A program made the translations under genes and the position numbers. A DNA stretch of 48,933 bases from CAVDWX01 sp963612735 (GTDB lineage: Bacteria; Bacillota_I; Bacilli_A; RFN20; CAG-826): contig CAVDWX010000062.1 of the NCBI GenBank assembly GCA_963612735.1, forward strand, positions 1-48,933, in the 5' to 3' direction. Shown one piece after another: positions 18,501 through 25,393 of this stretch. The notes under the pieces are model-generated. The model did not search any database and was not told where the DNA came from. It worked only from the letters and a program-made list of their open reading frames with translations. Within the stretch, counting starts at the first letter, position 1. Every line of letters begins with the position of its first letter.

Positions 18501-19037
18501 TTCGTTATCCTTGTATGAATAAGGACAAGTTTTACAAGCGTGCAACGTATAACCTTTTGCATCCTCTGTTGGAACAATGACAGTTTCGGTTAGTTCGTGT
18601 TCACCTTTTTCAATTAATAAATTTTCGTATCCTTCATCAGTACAAGCGTGCCAGTGATAAGTTTTATCGTATGTCCATTCTTCAGAATAATTATGTTTTA
18701 ATTTTTCTGTTTTCTCATCTATATAAGAGTAGTCACAAATACTACATTTATTAATGGTGTATCCTTCAGTTTCAAAGGTTGGATTGACTACTTCTTTTAC
18801 AAATGTATGGTTGGCCTTTCCATCAACTACATCATGGCCACAAGTTGAGGCATGCCAGTGGCTTGTTTCATCATATGACCAGGTTGCTGCAAATGTGTGC
18901 TCATGAGAAGAGACTACTGAGCTATCACTCGATGATGTTATCTTGTCGCTAGAAGAAGTAGTGGTGTGACACGCACTTAAAAGAACTCCAGTGGCAAGAA
19001 AAATTGAGAATAAAGTGAATTTTGTCTTATTCTTCAT
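15555..19037 (-). CDS. 1160-residue surface lipoprotein with Cys/His/Trp repeats and duplicated CBM-like modules
   Basis: Lipobox VLLSAC places the anchor at Cys23, followed by a Ser/Thr stretch. Next come two repeats of about 55-65 residues with the pattern HTF...W.YDETSHWHA...C, GYTIN.C..C.YSY (second copy HNY...WTYDKTYHWHAC, GYTLHACKTCPYSY). An InlB-type repeat follows (KFVVDGNEV, KYRFKGWDKD). The rest holds CBM-like jelly rolls, with one module duplicated: YYQNNKDMSQRSGARGAYYS recurs as YYQSQTDESKISGARGAYYC. No catalytic motif is visible, so it is probably a surface glycan-binding adhesin. The ATG at 19037 is chosen because AAGGAAGG precedes it and the signal peptide starts there; an upstream in-frame codon at 19097 lacks a ribosome site. 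Genes for such binding proteins commonly lead their own transcription unit. Confidence 0.82.
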   Translation of the reverse strand: MKNKTKFTLFSIFLATGVLLSACHTTTSSSDKITSSSDSSVVSSHEHTFAATWSYDETSHWHASTCGHDVVDGKANHTFVKEVVNPTFETEGYTINKCSICDYSYIDEKTEKLKHNYSEEWTYDKTYHWHACTDEGYENLLIEKGEHELTETVIVPTEDAKGYTLHACKTCPYSYKDNETDKLPKKYEVKFVVDGNEVLSEKVEEGNTATYTGEIPTKEGDDSAIKYRFKGWDKDLATKITEDTTFTALFAAYAEKQIVDDFESYESSSDMIDAGWKALYYNSTTNKWDEETKASVSLGSKSVEGNKALRFDAWTNGTGYKFRKDLTINEFNKSANAIKFRLQIPSLNSVKVLLHAKATIGGTEQTPYFSYTLNVQSDEYVEYVVSFADDSWALWGEAGKSIKSISSWTGIHEDDLVNYLTAIEFYASGSDNAGGQPYFAFLDSVSFVTLDNPTSSQNEQMGQYGTYTGLLNNGYTLKVQLGAENTATATVLDMETPMSIPGSYSIDANKVMTFTSTDNGTSLIYKGKLVNGGQSVKFVSATGTLKDAVNDMNLNSVQIVDNYDQYTEDGKAYYQNNKDMSQRSGARGAYYSEYYSGGTSDVETFGGNGWVLLGGDGSQLKLKTDGGHSGKNYLCMKNGQYSALRYMQWGLFDGTSEQNNFRGSKLSFWAKTNGLVPKFKVSMYSQTKPRNATKDQYVKSYEFTQSTAISEWTHFEIELDITKTYYGFLVFMEKNNKADSYLYIDDVEVYTANPYATYVAPDTVETLSTGSTYSGKINELLNANLTVIGEDSITLSVPAMNQTVTGTYAIDGDEIEIAFGTTKYIATLNSDRNSLTFKSIEGSDLVAQALNGVSFNQYFVAEDAESYTESGTMYYQSQTDESKISGARGAYYCDYYSGSSGSPLGGSGWSLMGGNGDQLSLDSDTKLSGNHSLKLKYGTAGNMRYLQWGLYKGTNEGKTGLKSFTIYLKNPTSNAVSGKIVVYSIQTVNKSNQGSNRAELSFTIPANTNWMPYTVTLDASKTYYGFGIILNTNKTADYIYADMAYYSPVSSSVDNDPTLNYYAKKDMTLSGTTSVGSASIKFGENGKVYLTCAAASYTDVEGTYTLVNNGTNHIMVITIGENTMTGKYVVNPSTMKSTFTVTSASGAFANLVSSGVAFTN

Positions 19038-19088
19038 AAGATTTTCCTTCCTTGCATTAAGCAATATGTGTTTGAGTTTGCACTCGTT

Positions 19089-19103
19089 TACAATCACATT
19101 GTA
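19089..19103. promoter_or_regulatory. Palindrome TACAAT-CAC-ATTGTA in the leader of the lipoprotein gene
   Basis: Two perfect 6-base arms flank CAC, about 50 bases upstream of the ATG at 19037. It lies in a non-coding stretch and is a candidate protein-binding site or small RNA hairpin. No regulator can be assigned from sequence alone. Confidence 0.4.
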
Positions 19104-19157
19104 GTGGACATTTTGCTTATGCTTAAGAATAAGTAGATAAACTTTATGTTGTTTTTC

Positions 19158-19179
19158 GTAAACATTTTACAAAGTTTAC
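19158..19179. promoter_or_regulatory. Inverted repeat GTAAAC-N10-GTTTAC upstream of the lipoprotein gene
   Basis: Perfect 6-base arms are separated by 10 bases, with partial symmetry inside. It lies between the putative promoter at 19210-19236 and the gene start, a position suited to a repressor operator. The site differs from the CG-centred boxes at 20293-20335, so it may bind a different protein. Confidence 0.4.
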
Positions 19180-19209
19180 TTAAATAGCGGAATAGTTAAA
19201 ATTTATTCG

Positions 19210-19236
19210 ATGATAAAATAACTAAATAGATGTCAA
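19210..19236 (-). promoter_or_regulatory. Putative sigma-A-type promoter for the 1160-residue lipoprotein gene
   Basis: On the minus strand a perfect -35 box TTGACA (19231-19236) is followed after 15 bases by TATCAT (19210-19215), one mismatch from TATAAT. The spacer is shorter than ideal. It would give a leader of roughly 165 bases that includes the inverted repeats at 19158-19179 and 19089-19103. The 255-base gap 19038-19292 holds nothing else I can recognise. Confidence 0.4.
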
Positions 19237-19292
19237 ATAACATACAAATTTATATAAATTTATAATTAATAAAAATATGAGTCGGTAAACTT

Positions 19293-20261
19293 TTATCGTA
19301 ACAATTCTTTGATAATGGTTTTTAGTTCTTCACACATTATTTTGTGTTGACTAACAAAGGCATGATTGCTAATTGCAGTTTTGTCACCATTAAATTTATG
19401 AATAAATAAGTATGGGTATTTTGACTTTAATGAATTATATGTTTGTTCCACTAAATAGTAAGCCTGTTCTTCTTTTAAAGTTCCATATACCATTAATATT
19501 TTTAGTTCTTTATTCTTCTTTAGTTCATGTTTAATAAGATGCTCATATTGCTTAATGAAATAATCCACTAGGGTGGGCATTTTATCTATATTGGCTTTGA
19601 TATATGAATCATCGTTTGTACCAAGTGATATGATTAGTAAATCTTCCTTAAAAGCATCTTTATAGTCAATGTTTAAATTAGGTCCTACTTTGTTTATAAA
19701 GTTGATTATTCCTATATTTTTAGGAGACGTGTAATTAGAAAAAGTTAAGCCCCAACCTGAAGCAGAAAAAATATCTATACCCATATTAAGCTCATATAAG
19801 CTATTAAAAATAAAATCTGATACCGAATCTGAATTATGAATATTGCCTTCGCCTTCTTTTGCTAATATTCCATACCCAGCGACAGTGGAGTCTCCATATA
19901 TTCTTACTTTTTTATTATATTCATGATCGTAATCAAATAATTCCCCATTAACTTTTATATCTTCTATTAAAAGAATATTCATATTGCATTCATTGGCTTT
20001 AATTATGTCGACATAATATATATCTTTTTTTGAAAAAGTATATGTGTAGCCATTATTATCTAAATAAACTTTAATTTTATTTTCATAGTCACGATTAATA
20101 ATTATGTAGAAATAGCCTTGTGTAGTGGCAAATCTCATTGATAATGTAAAACTATCGCCACTCATTTTAAAGGAGATAGACGATCCACCATGGAATAGAC
20201 TCAATACATTGTTTTTAATTGCATATCTCCCACTTATATAAAACTTCTTATTAATGTTCAT
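19293..20261 (-). CDS. CE2-like SGNH carbohydrate esterase
   Basis: The protein has 322 residues and no signal peptide. The first ~110 residues form a beta-rich jelly-roll region (FHGGSSISFKMSGDSFTLSM), and the remainder is an SGNH hydrolase: block I RIYGDSTVAGYG with the nucleophile Ser, SASGWG as block II, ISLGTND as block III, and a C-terminal His in SNHAFVSQHKIMCEEL. The order jelly-roll plus SGNH, with the GDS-x-x-x-G-Y-G signature, matches carbohydrate esterase family 2, which removes acetyl groups from xylan and mannan oligosaccharides. Because no export signal is visible, it probably deacetylates imported oligomers before phosphorolysis. It is the most upstream gene of the locus and has cre/LacI-like boxes directly in front of it. 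Confidence 0.82.
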   Translation of the reverse strand: MNINKKFYISGRYAIKNNVLSLFHGGSSISFKMSGDSFTLSMRFATTQGYFYIIINRDYENKIKVYLDNNGYTYTFSKKDIYYVDIIKANECNMNILLIEDIKVNGELFDYDHEYNKKVRIYGDSTVAGYGILAKEGEGNIHNSDSVSDFIFNSLYELNMGIDIFSASGWGLTFSNYTSPKNIGIINFINKVGPNLNIDYKDAFKEDLLIISLGTNDDSYIKANIDKMPTLVDYFIKQYEHLIKHELKKNKELKILMVYGTLKEEQAYYLVEQTYNSLKSKYPYLFIHKFNGDKTAISNHAFVSQHKIMCEELKTIIKELLR

Positions 20262-20292
20262 GATTTAGTTGTATCACACGATATAATTTGAT

Positions 20293-20335
20293 TAAAAGCG
20301 TTTTTAGCGTGTTATTTTTGTTGAAACCGTTTTCT
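20293..20335. promoter_or_regulatory. Two CG-centred LacI/CcpA-type operator boxes
   Basis: Box 1, TAAAAGCGTTTTTA (20293-20306), is a 14-base near-palindrome centred on CG. Box 2, TGAAACCGTTTTCT (20322-20335), matches the catabolite-response consensus TGWAANCGNTNWCA at 13 of 14 positions by eye. Their centres are 29 bp apart, close to three helical turns, within the divergent gap between the CE2 gene and gdhA. They could bind CcpA, the local LacI-type protein, or both, and could control either gene. Confidence 0.55.
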
Positions 20336-20468
20336 TAAAATTATGATTGCAGTTTCTTATTTTCTTTGTTAACTTAAAAATGCAAATGCACATGTTGTTC
20401 AAAAAAGAAAAATAATTGTTCCTTTAGGGGAATTTTTTTATTTTTTCTAAATTTAAAGGAGTAAAAAT

Positions 20469-21815
20469 ATGTATAAAAGTGCTTATTTAAATGATTTACT
20501 AGTGGACGTAAAAAGAAGGTATGGCAATGAGGCTGAATTTGTTGCCGCAGTGGAAGAATTTTTTGATTCAATGGATTACATTGTTGATAAAGATCCACGC
20601 ATTGAAGCTAATGCAATTTTAGAAAGACTTGTTGTTCCAGAACGAGTTATTGAAACGAGAGTCTCTTGGGTTGATGATAAAGGTAAGATTCAAGTCAACA
20701 CTGGATATCGCGTTCAATTTAATTCCGCGATTGGACCATATAAAGGTGGAATGAGATTCCATCCATCTGTTAATTTATCTATTTTAAAATTCTTAGGTTT
20801 TGAACAAACGTTTAAAAATAGTTTAACTGGTTTACCAATGGGTGGTGGAAAAGGTGGAGCGGATTTTGATCCACGTGGCAAAAGCGATGCTGAAGTTATG
20901 AGATTCTGTCAAGCCTTTATGTCAGAATTATACCGTCATATTGGGCCTAACACTGATGTCCCCGCTGGCGATTTAGGATTTGGGGCTCGTGAAGTTGGCT
21001 ATATGTTTGGCATGTATAAAAAATTACAAAATGAATTTAGTGGTGTCTTTACAGGGAAAGGCATTTCATATGGTGGTTCCTTATTTAGACCTGAATCTAC
21101 GGGATATGGATTGCTTTATTTTGCTGAAGAAATGTTAAAAACATATTTTGATAAGACTTTTAAGGGCAGAAAAATTATTATTTCCGGCTCCGGCAAGGTT
21201 GGAGGCATGGCTTTAGAAAAAGCTACTCACTTAGGCGCTATTGTGGTTGCTATGTCCGATATCGATGGATTTATTTACGATGAAAATGGCATTGACGCTG
21301 AACTTGTTATTAAATTAAGTAAGCAAAAAGGTATGTTTACAAAAGAATATAAAAACATCCATCCAGAAGCTACTTATAATCCAGACCCACACGAAATGTG
21401 GAATGTTCCTTGCGAAATTGCTTTACCATGTGCAACACAAGGAGAAATTCATTTAGATGATGCCAAATTATTAAAGAAGAATGGCTGCTATATGGTTGTA
21501 GAAGGTGCAAATATGCCTTGTGATGTGGAAGCCATCCGTTATTTCAATTCAAATGATGTATTATTTGCCCCTGGCAAGGCTTCCAATGCTGGTGGAGTAG
21601 CCACTTCTGGATTAGAAATGAGTCAAAATGCAATGCATTTATCTTGGACTTTTGAAGAAGTTGATGAAAAATTAAAAGGTATTATGAAAAATATCTTTAA
21701 ACAATGCTATGAAACAGCTTGCAAATACGGTCAACCTAAAAATTTAGCTTTAGGGGCTAATATTGTTGGATTCTTAAAAGTCTATGATGCCATGCTCGCA
21801 CAAGGAGTTATTTAA
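20469..21815 (+). CDS. gdhA: Glutamate dehydrogenase, probably NADP-dependent
   Basis: The 448-residue length is typical of the hexameric bacterial NADP-type enzyme that converts 2-oxoglutarate and ammonia to glutamate. Visible signatures are GPYKGGMRFHPSVN, the catalytic lysine segment PMGGGKGGADFDP, PAGDLGFGAREVGYMFG, the dinucleotide-binding GSGKVGG, and the C-terminal KASNAGGVATSGLEMSQN. AAGGAG lies 7 bases before the ATG. The next gene starts on the last base of the stop codon (TAATG), so gdhA leads a small operon with DUF1015, serC and a serA-like gene. It is well placed to recapture ammonia released by the purine pathway downstream; glutamate is also the amino donor for SerC. Confidence 0.97.
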   Translation: MYKSAYLNDLLVDVKRRYGNEAEFVAAVEEFFDSMDYIVDKDPRIEANAILERLVVPERVIETRVSWVDDKGKIQVNTGYRVQFNSAIGPYKGGMRFHPSVNLSILKFLGFEQTFKNSLTGLPMGGGKGGADFDPRGKSDAEVMRFCQAFMSELYRHIGPNTDVPAGDLGFGAREVGYMFGMYKKLQNEFSGVFTGKGISYGGSLFRPESTGYGLLYFAEEMLKTYFDKTFKGRKIIISGSGKVGGMALEKATHLGAIVVAMSDIDGFIYDENGIDAELVIKLSKQKGMFTKEYKNIHPEATYNPDPHEMWNVPCEIALPCATQGEIHLDDAKLLKKNGCYMVVEGANMPCDVEAIRYFNSNDVLFAPGKASNAGGVATSGLEMSQNAMHLSWTFEEVDEKLKGIMKNIFKQCYETACKYGQPKNLALGANIVGFLKVYDAMLAQGVI

Positions 21816-23038
21816 TGAATAACAAAACTATTCATGTTCCTCATATATATATACCTAAAAAAGGCATTGATTTAACTAAATACGCAGTTATTGCATGCGA
21901 CCAATTTACTTCGCAAATCGATTACTGGGAAAAAGTAAAATCATTAGTGGGCGATAATGTTTCTACCTATCATATGATTTTTCCTGAAGCTTATTTAGGC
22001 AAAGTTGATGAAAAAAAATATATCGAAGGAATAAACAACAATATTAACACTTATTTAAATGATGGTTCTCTTATTGATATAGGCGAATATTTCATATTAG
22101 TGGAACGAACTACATCCTTTGGTATTAGAAGGTTAGGTTTAGTTTTATCAATTGATTTAGAAGATTATTCTTATAATTTAAAAGATAACGCTAAAATAAG
22201 AGCTAGCGAGGCTACGATTGTGGAACGTATTCCACCTCGATTAAAGATCAGAAAAGACGCGCCATTAGAGCTTCCTCATACACTTTTATTATACGACGAC
22301 AAAAATAAGCAAATTATTGAAAAACTATATCAAAACCGCACTAATTTAGAAAAAATATATGATTTTGATTTAAATATGGATGGTGGTCATATACGCGGGT
22401 ATCGAGTAGATAATGTTAATGAAATCATTGAACAATTTGAAGATTTATATGCCAAAAATAATAACGGCATTATGTTTGTTGTTGGAGATGGCAATCATTC
22501 GTTAGCAACCGCTAAAGCACACTGGAATATTGTTAAAGAACATTTAAGTGAAAAAGATAGGTTAAATCATCCAGCCCGTTTTGCTCTTGTTGAAGTGAAT
22601 AATTTATACGATGATGGAATTATTTTTGAACCTATTCATCGCATTATATTTAACGCTTCTAATGATTTTGCGGACAAATTAATTCAAGCTATGGAAGGTA
22701 ATTATCTATCTCGTGTCCATCTTAGTTCTGGATTTTCTTTAGATTTGCATATTCCTAAAAATGGGCCTGAAGCTTATTTGATGGTGCAGACTTATTTAGA
22801 TGAATATTTAAAAGAACATTTAGAATCTTCAATTGATTTTATTCACGATGAAGATCAGCTCATTGAAGTATGTGAACAAAATGATAAAAGTGTTGCTATT
22901 ATCATGCCAAGTTTGACTAAAGATGATATTTTCACTTACCTATCTTTAGGACGTGTCCTACCAAGAAAATCTTTTTCGATGGGACACGCAAGTGAAAAAA
23001 GATATTATTTTGAAAGTAAAAAAATAATAAAAAAATAA
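21815..23038 (+). CDS. DUF1015 family protein
   Basis: A 407-residue member of the DUF1015 family (COG4198). Characteristic elements are the opening HIYIPKKGIDLTKYAVIACD, then ERTTSFGIRRLGLVLSIDLE, SEATIVERIPPRLKIRKDAP, and the conserved MFVVGDGNHSLATAKAHWN, which has the Asp/His-rich look of an active site. The function of the family is not established, but it recurs beside serC and serA in low-GC anaerobes, as here. The gene overlaps the gdhA stop by one base and is followed after 20 bases by serC. No separate phosphoserine phosphatase is seen in this operon, so a role at that step is possible but unproven. Confidence 0.88.
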   Translation: MNNKTIHVPHIYIPKKGIDLTKYAVIACDQFTSQIDYWEKVKSLVGDNVSTYHMIFPEAYLGKVDEKKYIEGINNNINTYLNDGSLIDIGEYFILVERTTSFGIRRLGLVLSIDLEDYSYNLKDNAKIRASEATIVERIPPRLKIRKDAPLELPHTLLLYDDKNKQIIEKLYQNRTNLEKIYDFDLNMDGGHIRGYRVDNVNEIIEQFEDLYAKNNNGIMFVVGDGNHSLATAKAHWNIVKEHLSEKDRLNHPARFALVEVNNLYDDGIIFEPIHRIIFNASNDFADKLIQAMEGNYLSRVHLSSGFSLDLHIPKNGPEAYLMVQTYLDEYLKEHLESSIDFIHDEDQLIEVCEQNDKSVAIIMPSLTKDDIFTYLSLGRVLPRKSFSMGHASEKRYYFESKKIIKK

Positions 23039-23058
23039 TAGAAAGGAATTAATTTATT

Positions 23059-24144
23059 ATGAAACGAATTTTTAACTTTTCTGCGGGACCTGCTATGCTC
23101 CCTTTAGAAGTATTAAAAGAAGCTCAAGATGAGATGCTTGATTATCATGATTCAGGAATGTCTGTCATGGAAATGAGCCATCGTAGCAAGGTTTATCAAC
23201 AAATTATTGATGAAGCTGAAGCTGATTTAAGAAAATTATTAAATATCCCTGATAACTACAAAGTCTTGTTTTTACAGGGCGGCGCTACTCTTCAATTTGG
23301 AATGATTCCAATGAATTTTATGGTTAATCATGTCGCTGATTATATCAATACTGGTGTATGGACTAAAAAGGCGATTAAGGACGCAAAAATATTTGGTCAA
23401 GTCAATATAATTGCTAGTAGTGAAGATCGTGATTTTGCATATATTCCAGATGTAAAACATCTTAAGTATACTCATAATGCAGATTATGTTTATATTTGTG
23501 ACAACAATACTATTTTTGGGACAAAATACAAAGAATATCCCGATACTGGCGATATCCCTTTAATAGCTGATATGTCTTCATGTTTCTTATCTGAACCAAT
23601 TGATGTGAAAAAGTTTGGTATGATTTATGCTGGAGCGCAGAAAAACGTTGGTCCAGCGGGGGTGACAATTTGTATTATTCGTGATGATTTATTAGCTAGA
23701 GAACCAGATTCAAAAGCTTTTACTTATTTAAGATATAATACTCATGTAGAAAATGGCTCTATGTATAATACTCCACCTACTTACGCTATCTATATTTGTG
23801 GAAAAGTGTTTAAATGGCTTCTTAAAACAGGTGGCTTAGAAGTTAGAAAGAAAATCAATGAAGAAAAGGCTGCTTTGCTTTATGATTATTTAGATCATTC
23901 CAAAATATTTAAACCATATGTTGATAAAGATTCTCGCTCGATTATGAATGTCACATTTAGAACTGGTGATGACGCTCTTGATGCTGAATTCATCGAAGGC
24001 AGTAAAAAATATGGTTTTACTAATTTAAAAGGCCATCGTTCAACTGGTGGAATGAGAGCTTCAATATATAATGCTATGCCTATAGAAGGGGTTAAAGCTT
24101 TGATTGAATATATGAAAGAATTTGAAGAAGCTCATCTTAAATAG
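23059..24144 (+). CDS. serC: Phosphoserine aminotransferase
   Basis: A 361-residue class V PLP aminotransferase that makes 3-phosphoserine from 3-phosphohydroxypyruvate and glutamate. The N-terminal FNFSAGPAMLPLEVLKEAQ, the phosphate-binding FLQGGATLQFGMIP, the PLP-lysine segment YAGAQKNVGPAG, and NTPPTYAIY are all present, and the C-terminus keeps KGHRSTGGMRASIYNAM. AAAGGA precedes the ATG. It lies between DUF1015 and the dehydrogenase gene, with 14 bases to the latter, so it is clearly part of the same operon. Its amino donor is the product of the first gene of the operon, gdhA. Confidence 0.97.
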   Translation: MKRIFNFSAGPAMLPLEVLKEAQDEMLDYHDSGMSVMEMSHRSKVYQQIIDEAEADLRKLLNIPDNYKVLFLQGGATLQFGMIPMNFMVNHVADYINTGVWTKKAIKDAKIFGQVNIIASSEDRDFAYIPDVKHLKYTHNADYVYICDNNTIFGTKYKEYPDTGDIPLIADMSSCFLSEPIDVKKFGMIYAGAQKNVGPAGVTICIIRDDLLAREPDSKAFTYLRYNTHVENGSMYNTPPTYAIYICGKVFKWLLKTGGLEVRKKINEEKAALLYDYLDHSKIFKPYVDKDSRSIMNVTFRTGDDALDAEFIEGSKKYGFTNLKGHRSTGGMRASIYNAMPIEGVKALIEYMKEFEEAHLK

Positions 24145-24158
24145 GAGGTAAAAAGAAT

Positions 24159-25331
24159 ATGAAAATATTTTGTTTAAATAAGATATCTCCAGTCGGGTTA
24201 AAAGTATTGACCCCGGAATATGTTATTGTTGACGATATTAATGACGCTGATGCAATCATGGTTAGAAGTGCACAAATGCATGACATGCTACTCCCTGAAA
24301 GAGTGCTCTGCGTTGCTCGTGCTGGTGCTGGAGTTAATAACATTCCATTATTAGATTATGCTAAAAAAGGAGTTGTGGTCTTTAACACGCCTGGCGCTAA
24401 CGCTAACGCAGTAAAAGAATTAGCTATTGCTTCAATGTTATTAGCGTCAAGAGATATTCTTGGAGGTGTTTCCTGGGTTAAGGAAAATCGTGATGATGAA
24501 AACATAGCTAAATCAGTTGAAAAAGCTAAGTCAGCTTTTGCTGGAAATGAAATACTTGGCAAAACTTTAGGTATTATTGGTTTAGGTGCAGTTGGTGCTT
24601 TAGTGGCTCAGGCAGCGGGAAATTTAGGAATGCATGTTGTTGCTATTGAACCAAGCACTGCGACAATTGAAAGAAATAAACATCTATTCCCTCACGATAT
24701 TAAATTAGTGACTGATTATGATGATTTATATAAAGTATCTGACTTCTTATCTATTCATGTTCCACTTCTTGACTCCACTCGTGGCATGATTAATAAAGAT
24801 GCCATTAGCAAGATGAAAGATGGCGTTATCATAATCAATATTGCTAGAGATGCTATTGTTAATGATGATGATATAAAAGAAGCACTTTTAAATAAAAAAG
24901 TGCGCAAATACGTAACGGATTTCCCTAATTTTGCAACTGCAAATATGGAAGGAGTTATTGCTATTCCCCATTTAGGCGCGTCTAGTGAAGAGGCTGAAGA
25001 TAACTGTGCCATGATGGCTAGTAAAGAAGTTATGGATTTCATTGAAAACGGAAATATTATCAATTCAGTTAACTATCCACGTTTAGATTTAGGCAAAAGA
25101 ATTCATAAACGTATGATTATCCTTCATGAAGCTAAAGAAGGACTTCCAGATCATATTGTTGATGCTATTCGTAGTTCGAATAAAGAAATTTATAAGATGG
25201 AAACCGGTGTTAAAGGAGAATACGGCGCTACTCTTATTGAATTTGATCAATTGCCTAATGCTCCACATTTATGTCCGTTTGAAACGATTGAATCTTTAGA
25301 TGGTGTCATTCGTGTTAGGGTAATTAAATAG
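24159..25331 (+). CDS. serA: D-3-phosphoglycerate dehydrogenase (SerA type)
   Basis: The protein has 390 residues. It is an NAD-dependent D-2-hydroxyacid dehydrogenase with the Rossmann motif GLGAVGALVAQAAG, the catalytic Arg in NIARDAIVND, and HLGASSEEAEDN containing the catalytic His and typical of SerA. The C-terminal ~70 residues (KRMIILHEAKEGLPDHIVDA) form a short ACT-like regulatory domain, the same plan as serine-inhibited enzymes of this length. A strong ribosome site (AGGAGG) precedes the ATG. Together with serC immediately upstream it supplies phosphoserine. The terminator 20 bases downstream ends the operon. Confidence 0.93.
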   Translation: MKIFCLNKISPVGLKVLTPEYVIVDDINDADAIMVRSAQMHDMLLPERVLCVARAGAGVNNIPLLDYAKKGVVVFNTPGANANAVKELAIASMLLASRDILGGVSWVKENRDDENIAKSVEKAKSAFAGNEILGKTLGIIGLGAVGALVAQAAGNLGMHVVAIEPSTATIERNKHLFPHDIKLVTDYDDLYKVSDFLSIHVPLLDSTRGMINKDAISKMKDGVIIINIARDAIVNDDDIKEALLNKKVRKYVTDFPNFATANMEGVIAIPHLGASSEEAEDNCAMMASKEVMDFIENGNIINSVNYPRLDLGKRIHKRMIILHEAKEGLPDHIVDAIRSSNKEIYKMETGVKGEYGATLIEFDQLPNAPHLCPFETIESLDGVIRVRVIK

Positions 25332-25350
25332 TTTGATAAATTCGTAATAA

Positions 25351-25374
25351 AAAAGCTCTCTAATGAGAGCTTTT
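25351..25374. terminator. Bidirectional rho-independent terminator after serA
   Basis: AAAAGCTCTC and GAGAGCTTTT form a perfect 10-bp stem around TAAT. Runs of A and T on opposite sides let it work in both directions, ending the plus-strand gdhA-serA operon and the convergent minus-strand lipoprotein gene at 25394. Confidence 0.92.
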
Positions 25375-25393
25375 AATTTGCGTAACTTATTAT

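Noticed and set aside
20413..20446. Possible attenuator (TTCC/GGAA hairpin plus T-run) in the gdhA leader.
   Set aside because: The stem has only four to five base pairs and the T-rich stretch is common in this AT-rich genome.
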